Below are positions 25,061 through 34,025 of a stretch of DNA of 64,000 bases, one piece after another (the first letter of the stretch is position 1; each line of letters opens with the position of its first letter). The stretch covers positions 1,676,501-1,740,500 of the forward strand of contig NZ_JAUTBL010000001.1 of assembly GCF_030819275.1 (NCBI RefSeq), read 5' to 3'. The translations under genes and the position numbers were made by a program. Source of the DNA: Agrobacterium larrymoorei. Lineage in GTDB: Bacteria; Pseudomonadota; Alphaproteobacteria; Rhizobiales; Rhizobiaceae. The notes below the pieces were generated by a model, which was not told the origin of the DNA, did no database searches, and was given only the letters and a program-made list of their open reading frames with translations.

Positions 25061-25987
25061 GTGAGCGCTTCCATATCAACCGCACTGCCGGTACCCGTAC
25101 GGGCAAACAGTTCTGACGATCCGGCGGAGATACTCCGCTTTGCTTTAGATGCTTTGGATCGTGGCAGAGCCGCTCTTGCGACACTGGTTGAAATTCGAGG
25201 TGGGGCTGCGCGCTCTCTTGGCGCCCACCTTGCGGTATCATCCGACGGGCATTATTGCGGATACTTGTCCGGTGGCTGCATTGAGGCTGCTGTTGCGGCC
25301 GAGGCCCTGGAGGCCATTGCTGTTGGCGCCGACCGCGTTGTGACATACGGCGAGGGCTCGCCATTTTTCGATATTGTTCTGCCATGCGGAGGCGGTGTGA
25401 CGATTGCCATCCATGTGCTTCACGCCATGGAGCCGCTGGAGACCGTCCTCTATCAGCTTTCCGCCCGGCGGACTGTCGCGTTGAGCTATGACGCAAAATC
25501 GCAGGCGGTGACGCGTAGTGAAACTGTTCCACCTCGGTCTGGATGGTACGAGGGCGATTTCCTATCCGTATATCGTCCACAGACCCGTGTCGTCATTTCC
25601 GGACAAACCGCAGAAGCCGAGGCAGTCTCTCGTCTGGCGCAGGCTTCCGGCTATGAGGTACAGTTACTGTCCTCTTCTAGGAACTTGGACGCGATCGACA
25701 TCGATACGTTCACAGCGGTGGTACTTCTTCATCATGATCTCGATCTGGAAGCGGTTGTCTTGGACCGCGCTTTGCAGTCCCCAGCTTTCTACATCGGTGC
25801 GCTGGGGAGCACCCGCTCGCATCGAAGGCGCACAGAGTTGTTGCGCACAGCAGGCGTTTCCTCGGAATGCATCGATCGTATCCGTGCGCCGATCGGTCTC
25901 TTCGGTCCGACACGCGATGCAGCGTCGCTGGCACTTTCGGTGCTTGCCGATGTGGCTGCCGCGAGATTGGAAACCTTCCCTCCCTGA
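25061..25987 (+). CDS. xdhC: XdhC-family molybdenum cofactor insertion protein (PaoD-like)
   Basis: A 308-residue XdhC/CoxI-family chaperone that binds and delivers sulfurated Mo cofactor to the large subunit. N-terminal XdhC domain with LATLVEIRGGAARSLGAHLAV and GYLSGGCIEAAVAAEA (conserved Cys), PCGGGVTIAIHVL; C-terminal Rossmann-like domain with YIGALGSTRSHRRR and APIGLFGPTRDAASLALSVLA. Starts with GTG after GAGGG. Its place after paoABC matches the E. coli paoABCD order. Confidence 0.88.
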   Translation: MSASISTALPVPVRANSSDDPAEILRFALDALDRGRAALATLVEIRGGAARSLGAHLAVSSDGHYCGYLSGGCIEAAVAAEALEAIAVGADRVVTYGEGSPFFDIVLPCGGGVTIAIHVLHAMEPLETVLYQLSARRTVALSYDAKSQAVTRSETVPPRSGWYEGDFLSVYRPQTRVVISGQTAEAEAVSRLAQASGYEVQLLSSSRNLDAIDIDTFTAVVLLHHDLDLEAVVLDRALQSPAFYIGALGSTRSHRRRTELLRTAGVSSECIDRIRAPIGLFGPTRDAASLALSVLADVAAARLETFPP

Positions 25988-26065
25988 CACCAAAAATACG
26001 CGACGCTTTTGGGGCGAGCGGGCGTTGGTATATATGGATTCTCGGAGTGAAGGAGTTCGGATGTG

Positions 26066-26668
26066 ATGAGGGTAGGCGGGATACTCCTCGCTGCGGGCCA
26101 ATCGAGCAGAATAGCGGGTGGGCATCATAAGCTCTTGGCGGAGTTTGACGGGGCGCCACTCGTGCGAAAGTCGGCTGAGACGATGCTTCGCTCCGGGCTT
26201 TCTTCGGTGGTTGTTGTGACCGGACACCGATCCTCGGAGATCGAACGGGTGATTGGCGATCTTCCGCTGTCTATCGTGTTCAATGAAGATTTCTTATCCG
26301 GCATGGGGACCTCGCTTAGCTGCGGGTTCGGGCACGAAAGCCTTAACAGTTGCGCTGGTGCGCTCATCATGCTTGCGGATATGCCAGCCATCACGAACGA
26401 GCACATCGATCGGCTGATTGCGGCGTTCCGTGCGTTGGAAGGTCGTCAAGTGGTTCGTGGAGCGAGCGAAGGTCAAGCCGGGCATCCGGTTGTGATTCCG
26501 GCTCATCTGTTCGAGAGGATGACGCAACTGAAAGGCGACGAAGGCGCTAAAGCAATTCTTCAAAACGCAGGAGTAGAAATTCGTTTGGTCGATCTCGGTC
26601 CTGCTGCTCTCAGTGATGTCGATACGGTAGACGCCATCAGGTCTGCAGGCGGTTCTCTAACGACCTAG
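26066..26668 (+). CDS. MocA/MobA-like molybdopterin nucleotidyltransferase
   Basis: A 200-residue NTP transferase. The N terminus GGILLAAGQSSRI...HKLLAEFDG is the nucleotide-binding loop of the MobA/MocA family; VVVTGHRSSEIE, GMGTSLSCGF, IMLADMPAITNEHID and GHPVVIPAHLFERM follow. In this context it is probably the CTP:molybdopterin cytidylyltransferase that makes the MCD cofactor required by PaoC-type enzymes. AGGAG at 26051-26055 serves ATG 26066; GTG 26063 is an alternative. It ends the cofactor and enzyme operon. Confidence 0.82.
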   Translation: MRVGGILLAAGQSSRIAGGHHKLLAEFDGAPLVRKSAETMLRSGLSSVVVVTGHRSSEIERVIGDLPLSIVFNEDFLSGMGTSLSCGFGHESLNSCAGALIMLADMPAITNEHIDRLIAAFRALEGRQVVRGASEGQAGHPVVIPAHLFERMTQLKGDEGAKAILQNAGVEIRLVDLGPAALSDVDTVDAIRSAGGSLTT

Positions 26669-26781
26669 AAACACAGCCTCCCGCACCTGTCGAGAGAGGT
26701 CTGCGATTATACTCTCCATTCAGCAAAAAAAGCGGCCGGCGTTCAGGACTTGCCCAACGCTATCTCCAGTCTGCCCGCATG

Positions 26782-28389
26782 CTATCCCGCAAGCATTTTT
26801 GCCAACATGAAGCCGGAGCCAGCACCCGTTCCCGCACCTGGCCACGTCGCCGCTCCGCACATGTAAATACCCTCAACAGGGCTCTTATAGCGCGAATAGC
26901 CGGCAACCGGGCGGAAGAGAAAGTTCTGGTCGAGATGGTGCGAACCAGACAGGCTGTCACCGCCGATCAGATTGGGGTTCTCTGCCTGCAGATCCAGCGG
27001 TGACCAAACAGACCGCCCACGGATTTTTGAACGAAAACCGGGCGCATAATTCTCGATGATCGAAATGACGCGCTCCGCATAGGCATCTTTCACAGACAGC
27101 CAGTCTTTCGCGTCGATCTCGCCAGCAGCATCGCCCTTGATCTCTGCCGGGAGCACACGCACCTGCACCCAGAGCACATGCTTGCCATTCGGCGCGCGGG
27201 TTGGATCAAGCGCCGTTGGCTGACCGACGACGAGGGCAGGCTCTTGCGGCAGAAGACCGGAAATTGCTTCGTCATAGACTTTCGTCATCATGGAGAGCGT
27301 GGGTGCGATGTGGACATAAGCGTAGGATTTCAGCTCTGGAGAGGCTGCCCAATCCGGCAAGTCATCCAATGTCAGATGGATCATCATTGCGCTTGGTCCA
27401 GCGCGATACGCCTTCAGTCCTTCGGTAAATCTCGTCGGGAGCGGACTGTTTTTCACGATACCGTTGAAGAGAATCTTGGGATGAATGTTGGAGATGATGG
27501 CGCGCTTCGCCGTCAGCCTGCGTCCGTCCGCGAGCGTCACGATTTTCTTCGTGCCACTGAAAACCTCCACGGAGCTAGCGGGAGAATTGAGGAAAATTTC
27601 TCCACCTTTGCTCTCTAGCAGGCTCACCATTGCCTTGATGATGGTATCCGCGCCGCCTTCGCCAATCACCATGCCAAAGACCTGATCAGCCATCGTTTCC
27701 AGATAGGGAAAGAGCGCGCCCCCGGACGCGTCCGGGGGGAAGTCAAGATGCAGACCCCAGGTCGCCATGGTCACCTTCAGCTTCTCATTGTCAAAATGTC
27801 GGTCGAGAAAGCCGCGTGGCGACGAAAGAAGCAGTCGGAGCAGGTCTGTCAGCAGAGGAATGCCGCCGGCTCTCCAGGCTTTCCAAACGGTCTTCACGCT
27901 TGCAAGTGAAGGCATTGGCGCGCCCAGAAGCCCAAAGAGATGCGGAGCCTTGGCGCTAAAATCAGCCGACATGGCGGCGAAGCTCTCGGCATCCTTAGCC
28001 GACAGTTCAGCGATCGCCGCCTTGTTGGCCGCAAGGTCGGTGCCGATGCCGAGATGGGTCCCATCTGGAAAAACGCTGGCAAAACATTTGGAGGTGGGCA
28101 CGAATTTCAGACCATGGGCGGCAAGCTCTTGAGCATAGGCCTGATGAAATGCGGACCCCGCGAACGTCGAAAGGTTCATCGCTGCTAGATCGTGACGGAA
28201 GCCGGGTTCGATCAGTTCCTGGGTCTTTACCGCACCGCCCGCACTCGCTTTGGCTTCCACCACCGCGACCCTCCAACCTCTCGCGGCCAGATGAACTGCG
28301 GCCGCAAGCCCGTTGTGACCCGCGCCTAGAACCACCGCATCGAAATCAGCCATCTCGTCCACCAGTGTTTTGATTATTTCTGTATGCAT
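26782..28389 (-). CDS. FAD-dependent oxidoreductase, PYROXD2/CrtI-like
   Basis: A protein of up to 535 residues with the N-terminal FAD motif VVLGAGHNGLAAAVHLAARG and VVEAKASAGGAV, and the C-terminal FAD-binding ending GIYMCGAATWPGAGTGAGSGFMLAKML. This combination matches the PYROXD2 / phytoene-desaturase-like group of amine-oxidase-fold flavoproteins. It shows no signal peptide, and there are no other carotenoid genes, so carotenoid synthesis is unlikely. Two starts are possible: ATG 28389 and ATG 28353 (better ribosome site, begins 3 residues before the FAD motif). It is divergent from a peptide-type importer and may oxidise an imported amine or peptide-like compound. Confidence 0.82.
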   Translation of the reverse strand: MHTEIIKTLVDEMADFDAVVLGAGHNGLAAAVHLAARGWRVAVVEAKASAGGAVKTQELIEPGFRHDLAAMNLSTFAGSAFHQAYAQELAAHGLKFVPTSKCFASVFPDGTHLGIGTDLAANKAAIAELSAKDAESFAAMSADFSAKAPHLFGLLGAPMPSLASVKTVWKAWRAGGIPLLTDLLRLLLSSPRGFLDRHFDNEKLKVTMATWGLHLDFPPDASGGALFPYLETMADQVFGMVIGEGGADTIIKAMVSLLESKGGEIFLNSPASSVEVFSGTKKIVTLADGRRLTAKRAIISNIHPKILFNGIVKNSPLPTRFTEGLKAYRAGPSAMMIHLTLDDLPDWAASPELKSYAYVHIAPTLSMMTKVYDEAISGLLPQEPALVVGQPTALDPTRAPNGKHVLWVQVRVLPAEIKGDAAGEIDAKDWLSVKDAYAERVISIIENYAPGFRSKIRGRSVWSPLDLQAENPNLIGGDSLSGSHHLDQNFLFRPVAGYSRYKSPVEGIYMCGAATWPGAGTGAGSGFMLAKMLAG

Positions 28390-28705
28390 ACATTTTCTCG
28401 ATAATCCATCAAGCTTAAAATAAGTCGGCTTCAGAACGCTCTGATATTTCCCCCTTCCATCGTTGCCTCGCCCGCGCCTTATCCCTGGTTATCTGGGTTT
28501 GCGGTGGCTCAATCCCCCGCTGATGCGGGCGAAGTTGAGGTGATGACGACCTGTGAGGCCGTATCAAGAAATATCCTTTTTCATATTATTTTCGCAAATG
28601 GGCCGCAGGGCTCTTGTCAAAATCACGATTTTAATTTTAAGTTTAAAACAATAACTAATCCGGGAAACACCGGAAGTCCTTCAAGGGGAACTTTAGGAGT
28701 CCAAA
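28390..28705. other. Divergent control region of flavoprotein and peptide importer
   Basis: This 316-base gap is AT-rich on the right. TTGTCA (28614-28619) with TTAAGT (28637-28642), 17 bases apart, is a weak sigma-70 candidate for the importer. A TCCGG/CCGGA stem of five pairs (28658-28673) lies in the expected leader. No open frame with a ribosome site was seen. Confidence 0.35.
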
Positions 28706-30241
28706 ATGACTGACATGACGCGTCGTGGCGTACTGGGACTAGGTGCGGCTACCGTTCTGACCGGCATTCTTGCCGGACGAATTCCGGTTCAGGCCGCAGA
28801 AACAAATACTCTGACGATTGCCTTCAACTCTAACCTGCCGTCTTTTGACGGGACGGTGGGACTATCGGGCGTGAACCCGGCAATCCAGGCGATCTATCGC
28901 TCTATTTACGATCAATATATCGGCCAGAAGCCCGATCTTTCCTTCGAGCCCGGATTGCTGACGGATTGGGGTTGGAACGACGATAAAACCAAGGTCTGGA
29001 TGGATGTCCGCGAAGGCGTGAAGTGGCACGATGGCTCGGACTTCACTCCAGAAGATGTCGTTTGGTCGCTCACCCGCGCGGGCAAGCCCGACAGCGGCAA
29101 TCCCGTCGCAAGCGTCTGGGCCAGCATCGGCAATTACAAGGTTGAAGGCAAGCGGATCACGGCCGATGTTCTCAACTTCGACCCTACGATCTTTAAGTGG
29201 ATGGCCTTCCTCACCGGCTACGTCCTGCCCAAGGCCTATTATGAAAAGGTCGGGGCGGAAGGTTTCGAAAAGAAACCTGTCGGCACAGGCCCCTATATGT
29301 TTGACGCCTATGAGGGCAACTCTTTCCTGCGGCTCAAGGCAACCCCCAACTACTGGGGTAGCAAGCCCGCTTTCGAAACCGTCATCTTCAAATTCGTCAC
29401 GGACCCGACGAGCCGCGTCGCCGAGATCGAGTCCGGCTCCTCGGATGTCACGCTCGAAATTCCTTATGAGGAGTTCGACCGGTTGAAGGTCAAGAAGGGT
29501 CTCGGCGGCGTCTCCTCGCCGATCTCCGACATCGGCATGATCTTCATTACCAACGTCGAACCGATGCTCGACAAGAACGTCCGGCTTGCGGCCCATCACG
29601 CGATCGACAAGGAAGGTATCGTCAAGAAGCTTCTTCGTGGTTACGGCGTTCCGATCGACACATTGGAAGCTCCGGAATACGAAGCCTATGACGCCTCCAT
29701 CAAGGTTGGCTACGATCCAGAAAAGGCAGTTGCGCTTCTCAAGGCATCCGGCTTTTCCAAGGACAAGCCGGTCAAGTTCAAGATCCAGACCACCCGTGGC
29801 TTGAAGCCCAAAGACTACGAGATGATCCAGGCGATCGTTGGCATGTGGCGCAAGGTCGGTATTGAAGCCGAGATCGAAGTCTACGAGGTGGCCAAGCACT
29901 TCGAGCTGCGAGCCGGTCACAAGCTCGCCCCTGCGGCCTTCTACAATTGGGGCAACGCAATCGGCGACCCGACCACATCGACCGGCTTTGCCATGTTCTC
30001 CAAGTCGCCACACTCGGCCTGGAAGAGTGACGATGTCGACGCCCTGATCGGACCGCTTTGGGGTGAGAAGGACGAGGCCAAGCGCATCGCCGGGTGGAAG
30101 GCTGCCGACAAGTATATTGCCGAACAGGGTTACGTCATCCCGGTCCTGCAATATGTACAGCCCATCGTCTTCAAGTCTTCGCTGAAAGTCACGCCGAATG
30201 TTTCAAGCGCACTTCAGCCGACTTTAGTCTCCAAGGCCTGA
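28706..30241 (+). CDS. Peptide/opine-type ABC solute-binding protein (family 5), Tat-exported
   Basis: A 511-residue family 5 SBP (DppA/OppA-like). The N terminus carries a twin-arginine signal (TRRGVLGLGAATVLTGILAG, cleavage after VQA), so it is folded before export, as for some cofactor-binding or fast-folding SBPs. Family features: DWGWNDDKTKVWMDVREGVKWHDGSDFTPEDVVWSL, KPVGTGPYMFDAYEGN, RLAAHHAIDKEGIVKKLLRGYG. ATG 28706 follows AGGAGT. It delivers peptides, opines or similar amino compounds to the permeases downstream. Confidence 0.9.
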   Translation: MTDMTRRGVLGLGAATVLTGILAGRIPVQAAETNTLTIAFNSNLPSFDGTVGLSGVNPAIQAIYRSIYDQYIGQKPDLSFEPGLLTDWGWNDDKTKVWMDVREGVKWHDGSDFTPEDVVWSLTRAGKPDSGNPVASVWASIGNYKVEGKRITADVLNFDPTIFKWMAFLTGYVLPKAYYEKVGAEGFEKKPVGTGPYMFDAYEGNSFLRLKATPNYWGSKPAFETVIFKFVTDPTSRVAEIESGSSDVTLEIPYEEFDRLKVKKGLGGVSSPISDIGMIFITNVEPMLDKNVRLAAHHAIDKEGIVKKLLRGYGVPIDTLEAPEYEAYDASIKVGYDPEKAVALLKASGFSKDKPVKFKIQTTRGLKPKDYEMIQAIVGMWRKVGIEAEIEVYEVAKHFELRAGHKLAPAAFYNWGNAIGDPTTSTGFAMFSKSPHSAWKSDDVDALIGPLWGEKDEAKRIAGWKAADKYIAEQGYVIPVLQYVQPIVFKSSLKVTPNVSSALQPTLVSKA

Positions 30242-30249
30242 CGAAGCAG

Positions 30250-30284
30250 AGCAGCGTCGCGCCCCCGTTCGTCGTGGCGCTGCT
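30250..30284 (+). promoter_or_regulatory. Stem-loop between SBP and permease genes
   Basis: A 12-bp stem (30250-30261 with 30273-30284, two G-U pairs) and an 11-base loop, nine bases after the SBP stop. This is the third such structure between an SBP and its first permease in the window. Confidence 0.5.
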
Positions 30285-30347
30285 TACCCTGTCGCAGAAC
30301 CGCGCGTTCGGCAATGCCGACGCTGACGGCAACAGGAGGGTTTGATC

Positions 30348-31358
30348 ATGACCATTTCCGATCTTCTCAATCGTCTTGCCATGGCGGTGCTGACGCTTAT
30401 CGGCGTTGCCGTCATCGTTTTCTGTCTCCTGCGGATCGTGCCGGGCGATCCGATTGCTATGATGATATCGCCCAGTGCAACCCCTGCCGACATCGCAGCA
30501 CTACGCGCCCATTATGGCCTTGATCTCGGCCTGCCACAGCAATTCGGCATCTGGTTTGGCAACGTGCTGAAGGGTGATTTCGGCACATCGATCTCGCAAC
30601 GCCGCGATGTCCTGGAATTGATCGGAGGCCGCTTGCCTGCAACGCTGGAGCTTGCCTTTGCCGCGCTGGTTTTCGGAGTTCTTGCCGGTGGTATGATCGC
30701 GATACTCGGCGCGCTCGCGCGGGGCACAACGCTCGATCCCGCGCTGGATTTCATCAACGGCCTGTTTCTTGCCGTGCCGGATTTCGTTTGGGCGCTGGCG
30801 CTTGTCCTGCTGCTGGGTGTGTTCTGGCCGCTCTTCCCTTTATCCGGTCGTATAGATCCCGGAATATCGACAGATTTTCACACGGATTTCTACCTGATCG
30901 AAAGCCTCATCACATTCAAATTCGTGGCTTTTGGTGATGTTCTTTCCCATATGGTCATGCCCATGCTGGCGCTTGGCCTGCCTCTGTCGGCGATCGTTGT
31001 CCGGACGCTGAAGGAAGCACTCGCAGAGGCCATGGTGCAGGATTATGTGCTGCTGGCGCGGTTGAAAGGCATGTCGCCGCTTAGGCTTGTGCTTCAGGAA
31101 GCGTTGCGCAATGCCGTTGGTCCAACGCTGACGCTTACCGGCGTGCAATTTACCTTCATGATCGGCGGTACGGTCATCGTGGAGCGCATCTTTTCCTATC
31201 CCGGCCTCGGCAACATGGCGATCGATGCGGTCATCAATCGAGATCTTCCTCTCATTCAGGGCATCGTGTTGACCTTCGGCGCGATCTTCATCCTCGTGAA
31301 TATCCTGGTCGATCTCATCGCAGCATGGCTAAACCCGAGGACCGCCGCCCATGGCTGA
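30348..31358 (+). CDS. Peptide-type ABC permease (DppB-like)
   Basis: A 336-residue channel subunit. The N-terminal segment with the first helix (residues 11-29), RIVPGDPIAMMISPSATPADIAALRAHYGLD and the later EALAEAMVQDYVLLARLKGMSPLRLVLQEALRNAVGPT coupling loop are typical of DppB. About six helices. AGGAGGG at 30334-30340 fixes ATG 30348. Overlaps the next gene by eight bases. Confidence 0.9.
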   Translation: MTISDLLNRLAMAVLTLIGVAVIVFCLLRIVPGDPIAMMISPSATPADIAALRAHYGLDLGLPQQFGIWFGNVLKGDFGTSISQRRDVLELIGGRLPATLELAFAALVFGVLAGGMIAILGALARGTTLDPALDFINGLFLAVPDFVWALALVLLLGVFWPLFPLSGRIDPGISTDFHTDFYLIESLITFKFVAFGDVLSHMVMPMLALGLPLSAIVVRTLKEALAEAMVQDYVLLARLKGMSPLRLVLQEALRNAVGPTLTLTGVQFTFMIGGTVIVERIFSYPGLGNMAIDAVINRDLPLIQGIVLTFGAIFILVNILVDLIAAWLNPRTAAHG

Positions 31359-32259
31359 GATGTCTGAGATAGCAAGCAACATGGATGCGCCTGTCCGCCT
31401 CTGGAGTCTCCCGATGAAGACAATCAAACCGCTTTTGCGTGAACCGCGGGTGGTGATCGCCGGCAGCTTTCTCCTCATCCTTTTGCTCATTGCAATTTTT
31501 GCGCCCTCCATTGCGACGAAAGACCCACTTGAGCAGGATCTGATGCTGGGCAACATGCCGCCCGCGAGCTATCCAGGGGCGGAACCGGGCTACTATCTCG
31601 GCACAGACGACCTCGGCCGTGACGTTCTCTCCCGTGTGCTCTATGGTTCGCGGATCGCGCTCACCGTTGCATTCGTTGCCGCCAGCCTGTCCGCCATTAT
31701 CGGGACCTTGATGGGTCTCGCCGCTGGCTGGTATGGCGGATGGGCGGACCGGATCATCTCGCGCCTTGTCGACATATGGATGGCCTTCCCGCCGGTGCTT
31801 CTTTCCGTACTGCTCGTCGCAGTCCTGGGCTCGGGCCTCCATTCGGTCATTGCCGCGATCGTCATCATCGACTGGACGCGCTTTTGCCGCGTGGTGCGGG
31901 CCGAGACGATGGCGCAGGCCCAGCTTGATTATGTCATGGCCGCCCAGACAATCGGTTTCTCGCGCCGCCATATTCTCTGGCGCGAGATTTTGCCGAATGT
32001 GGCCCCGGTTCTCATCGCCCTTGTCAGCCTTGAAATGGGCATTGCCGTCATAGTCGAGGCGATCCTTTCCTTCGTCGGCTTATCGCTCTCCTCCGACATC
32101 CCGACATGGGGTGGTATGATTGCGCAAGGTCGTCAGATGATCCACCAGGGTTGGTGGGTGTTCGTCTTTCCTCTCCTCGCGCTCTTCGCCACCGTTCTTG
32201 CCTTCAACCAATTGGGCAACGGTCTGCGCAAAGCCCTAGACCCGGTGATGCGCCGATGA
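31351..32259 (+). CDS. Peptide-type ABC permease (DppC-like)
   Basis: A 302-residue second channel subunit. LGTDDLGRDVLSRVLYGSRIALTVAFVA is the DppC hallmark after the first helix; the coupling loop is VRAETMAQAQLDYVMAAQTIGFSRRHILWREILPNV, followed by EAILSFVGLSLSSDIPTWGGMIAQGR. Starts inside the DppB-like gene and overlaps the ATPase start by four bases. Confidence 0.9.
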   Translation: MAEMSEIASNMDAPVRLWSLPMKTIKPLLREPRVVIAGSFLLILLLIAIFAPSIATKDPLEQDLMLGNMPPASYPGAEPGYYLGTDDLGRDVLSRVLYGSRIALTVAFVAASLSAIIGTLMGLAAGWYGGWADRIISRLVDIWMAFPPVLLSVLLVAVLGSGLHSVIAAIVIIDWTRFCRVVRAETMAQAQLDYVMAAQTIGFSRRHILWREILPNVAPVLIALVSLEMGIAVIVEAILSFVGLSLSSDIPTWGGMIAQGRQMIHQGWWVFVFPLLALFATVLAFNQLGNGLRKALDPVMRR

Positions 32260-33131
32260 CCCAGCCCCTCCTTGCTATCGAAGGCCTCAGTGCCATCTCC
32301 ACACGTGACGGTGGCGCGCCCGTCCTTCGTGACGTTTCGCTTACTCTGGAACGGGGTGAGGTGCGCGGTCTCGTCGGTGAATCCGGCGCGGGCAAATCGA
32401 CCATCGCCAAGGCGCTACTCGGCATTCTACCGTCCACCGTCGAAATTATTGGCGGCTTTATCCGCTTCGAGGGGCGTGACCTGCTCGCCTTGCCGCGCCG
32501 CGAGCTTGCCGACATGATGGGTCGCGACATCACGCTGATCCCGCAAGACCCGCAAACCGCGCTAAACCCGGCGCGGCGGATCGAGGCGCAGCTCACTGAC
32601 GGATTGCGGCTGAAGCTCGGCATTGGGAAAAGGGAAGCTCATGAGCGTGCCCTCCACCTTCTCGATGAGGTGCAGATCCGTGATCCGAAGCGGGTGTTGA
32701 ACGCTTATCCGCATGAGCTATCCGGAGGCATGCGCCAGCGTATTCTGATTGCTTCTGCCTTTGCGTTGAACCCCAAGCTCGTTGTTGCCGACGAGCCCAC
32801 GACCGCGCTTGATGTGACTGTGCAGAAGGAAATCCTGCGCCTCATCCGTCGCATGCAGGAAGCGCATGGTACCGCCGTTATTTTTGTGACCCACGACCTC
32901 GGTGTCGTGGCAAAGATCTGCGACAGCGTGACTCTGCTTTACGCTGGCAAGGTTATCGAGCATGGCGCAACCAGAGATCTGCTGACTGCACCAAAGCATG
33001 CCTACACCAGCGCACTGATCGCTGCAGGCCCGCGTTACGATCGACCCGACGCGGGGCTAGAGCCCGTGCCCGAAGCTATCTTCCGGCAGTTGCGTGCCGA
33101 AATCGGCATTGCCGAGAGGAGTGCGAGATGA
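32256..33131 (+). CDS. Peptide-type ABC ATPase (DppD-like)
   Basis: A 291-residue ATPase with Walker A GESGAGKST, Q-loop LIPQDPQTALNPARR, signature LSGGMRQR, Walker B LVVADEPTTALDVT and switch His in FVTHDLGVVAKIC. The C-terminal region is shorter than in full DppD and lacks the Cys-rich end. ATG 32256 overlaps the permease stop (ATGA), and its own stop overlaps the next ATPase the same way, so the five genes are tightly coupled. Confidence 0.9.
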   Translation: MTQPLLAIEGLSAISTRDGGAPVLRDVSLTLERGEVRGLVGESGAGKSTIAKALLGILPSTVEIIGGFIRFEGRDLLALPRRELADMMGRDITLIPQDPQTALNPARRIEAQLTDGLRLKLGIGKREAHERALHLLDEVQIRDPKRVLNAYPHELSGGMRQRILIASAFALNPKLVVADEPTTALDVTVQKEILRLIRRMQEAHGTAVIFVTHDLGVVAKICDSVTLLYAGKVIEHGATRDLLTAPKHAYTSALIAAGPRYDRPDAGLEPVPEAIFRQLRAEIGIAERSAR

Positions 33132-33973
33132 CCGATCTTCTGTTTGAAGCCAAGGGCGTCGAAGTCACCTATGGTGCGAGCAAGGGGCTTTTCGGGCGCG
33201 GCGAAACAGGCGTTCGTGTTCTGCACGGCGTCGATGTGTCGATCAAGCGTGGGGAGACAGTCGGCATTGTCGGGGAGTCCGGCTCGGGAAAGACGACGCT
33301 CGGTCGGGCGCTGCTGAAACTGGTGCCTGTCTCCGCCGGAACCATTCGTTTTGATGGGCAGGACATCACGGAGCTGTCTCCTGAGGCCATGCGTCCGTTG
33401 CGCCGGCGTATGCAGATGATCTTCCAAGACCCGATGGCATCGCTCAATCCGCGCCACACCATTCGCCGGATTCTGACAGAGCCGCTTTTCCTGCATGGTC
33501 TTACGAGTGATCGTCGCGATGCCGAGCGGCAGGTGCGCGCCATTCTCGACCGCGTGTCTTTGCCCGCGGTGACGCTGGATCGCGCCCCGCATGAACTATC
33601 CGGTGGCCAGCGTCAGCGAATTGGCATCGCTCGCGCCGTGCTGATGAAACCGGATTTCGTACTCGCCGATGAGGTCGTCTCCGGTCTCGACGTCTCGACC
33701 CAGGCGCAGGTGCTGAACCTGCTGAAAGAGTTATCGCAGGAGATGGGCCTTGCCATGGCTTTCATCAGCCATGACCTCTCTGTCATCCGCGCCGTATGCG
33801 ACCGCGTTACCGTCATGCGCTTCGGCGAAGTGGTGGAGGAGGGGACATGTGAAGCCGTCTTCGATGCTCCCAAAACCCCTTACACGCGCCTGCTGCTCGA
33901 TGCCATTCCTCTTCCCGAAATCGATGACGGCTGGCTGACGCGGCCAGCGCCTTCGCTTGAGCCAGCCGCATGA
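33128..33973 (+). CDS. Peptide-type ABC ATPase (DppF-like)
   Basis: A 281-residue ATPase with the DppF-type start (YGASKGLFGRGETGVRVLHGVDVSIKRGE), Walker A GESGSGKTT, MIFQDPMASLNPRHTI, signature LSGGQRQRIGIARA, Walker B FVLADEVVSGLDVST (Val for Pro) and SHDLSVI. ATG 33128 overlaps the DppD-like stop. It completes the importer; a VOC gene follows after 52 bases in the same direction. Confidence 0.9.
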   Translation: MTDLLFEAKGVEVTYGASKGLFGRGETGVRVLHGVDVSIKRGETVGIVGESGSGKTTLGRALLKLVPVSAGTIRFDGQDITELSPEAMRPLRRRMQMIFQDPMASLNPRHTIRRILTEPLFLHGLTSDRRDAERQVRAILDRVSLPAVTLDRAPHELSGGQRQRIGIARAVLMKPDFVLADEVVSGLDVSTQAQVLNLLKELSQEMGLAMAFISHDLSVIRAVCDRVTVMRFGEVVEEGTCEAVFDAPKTPYTRLLLDAIPLPEIDDGWLTRPAPSLEPAA

Positions 33974-34025
33974 ACGCGGCATTCAAACTCGAAGAACAAG
34001 ATCGCAGCCTGATCGGAGACCTGTC

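Noticed and set aside
28862..30151. 429-codon open frame on the minus strand
   Set aside because: Antisense of the peptide-type SBP gene; no domain or ribosome site.
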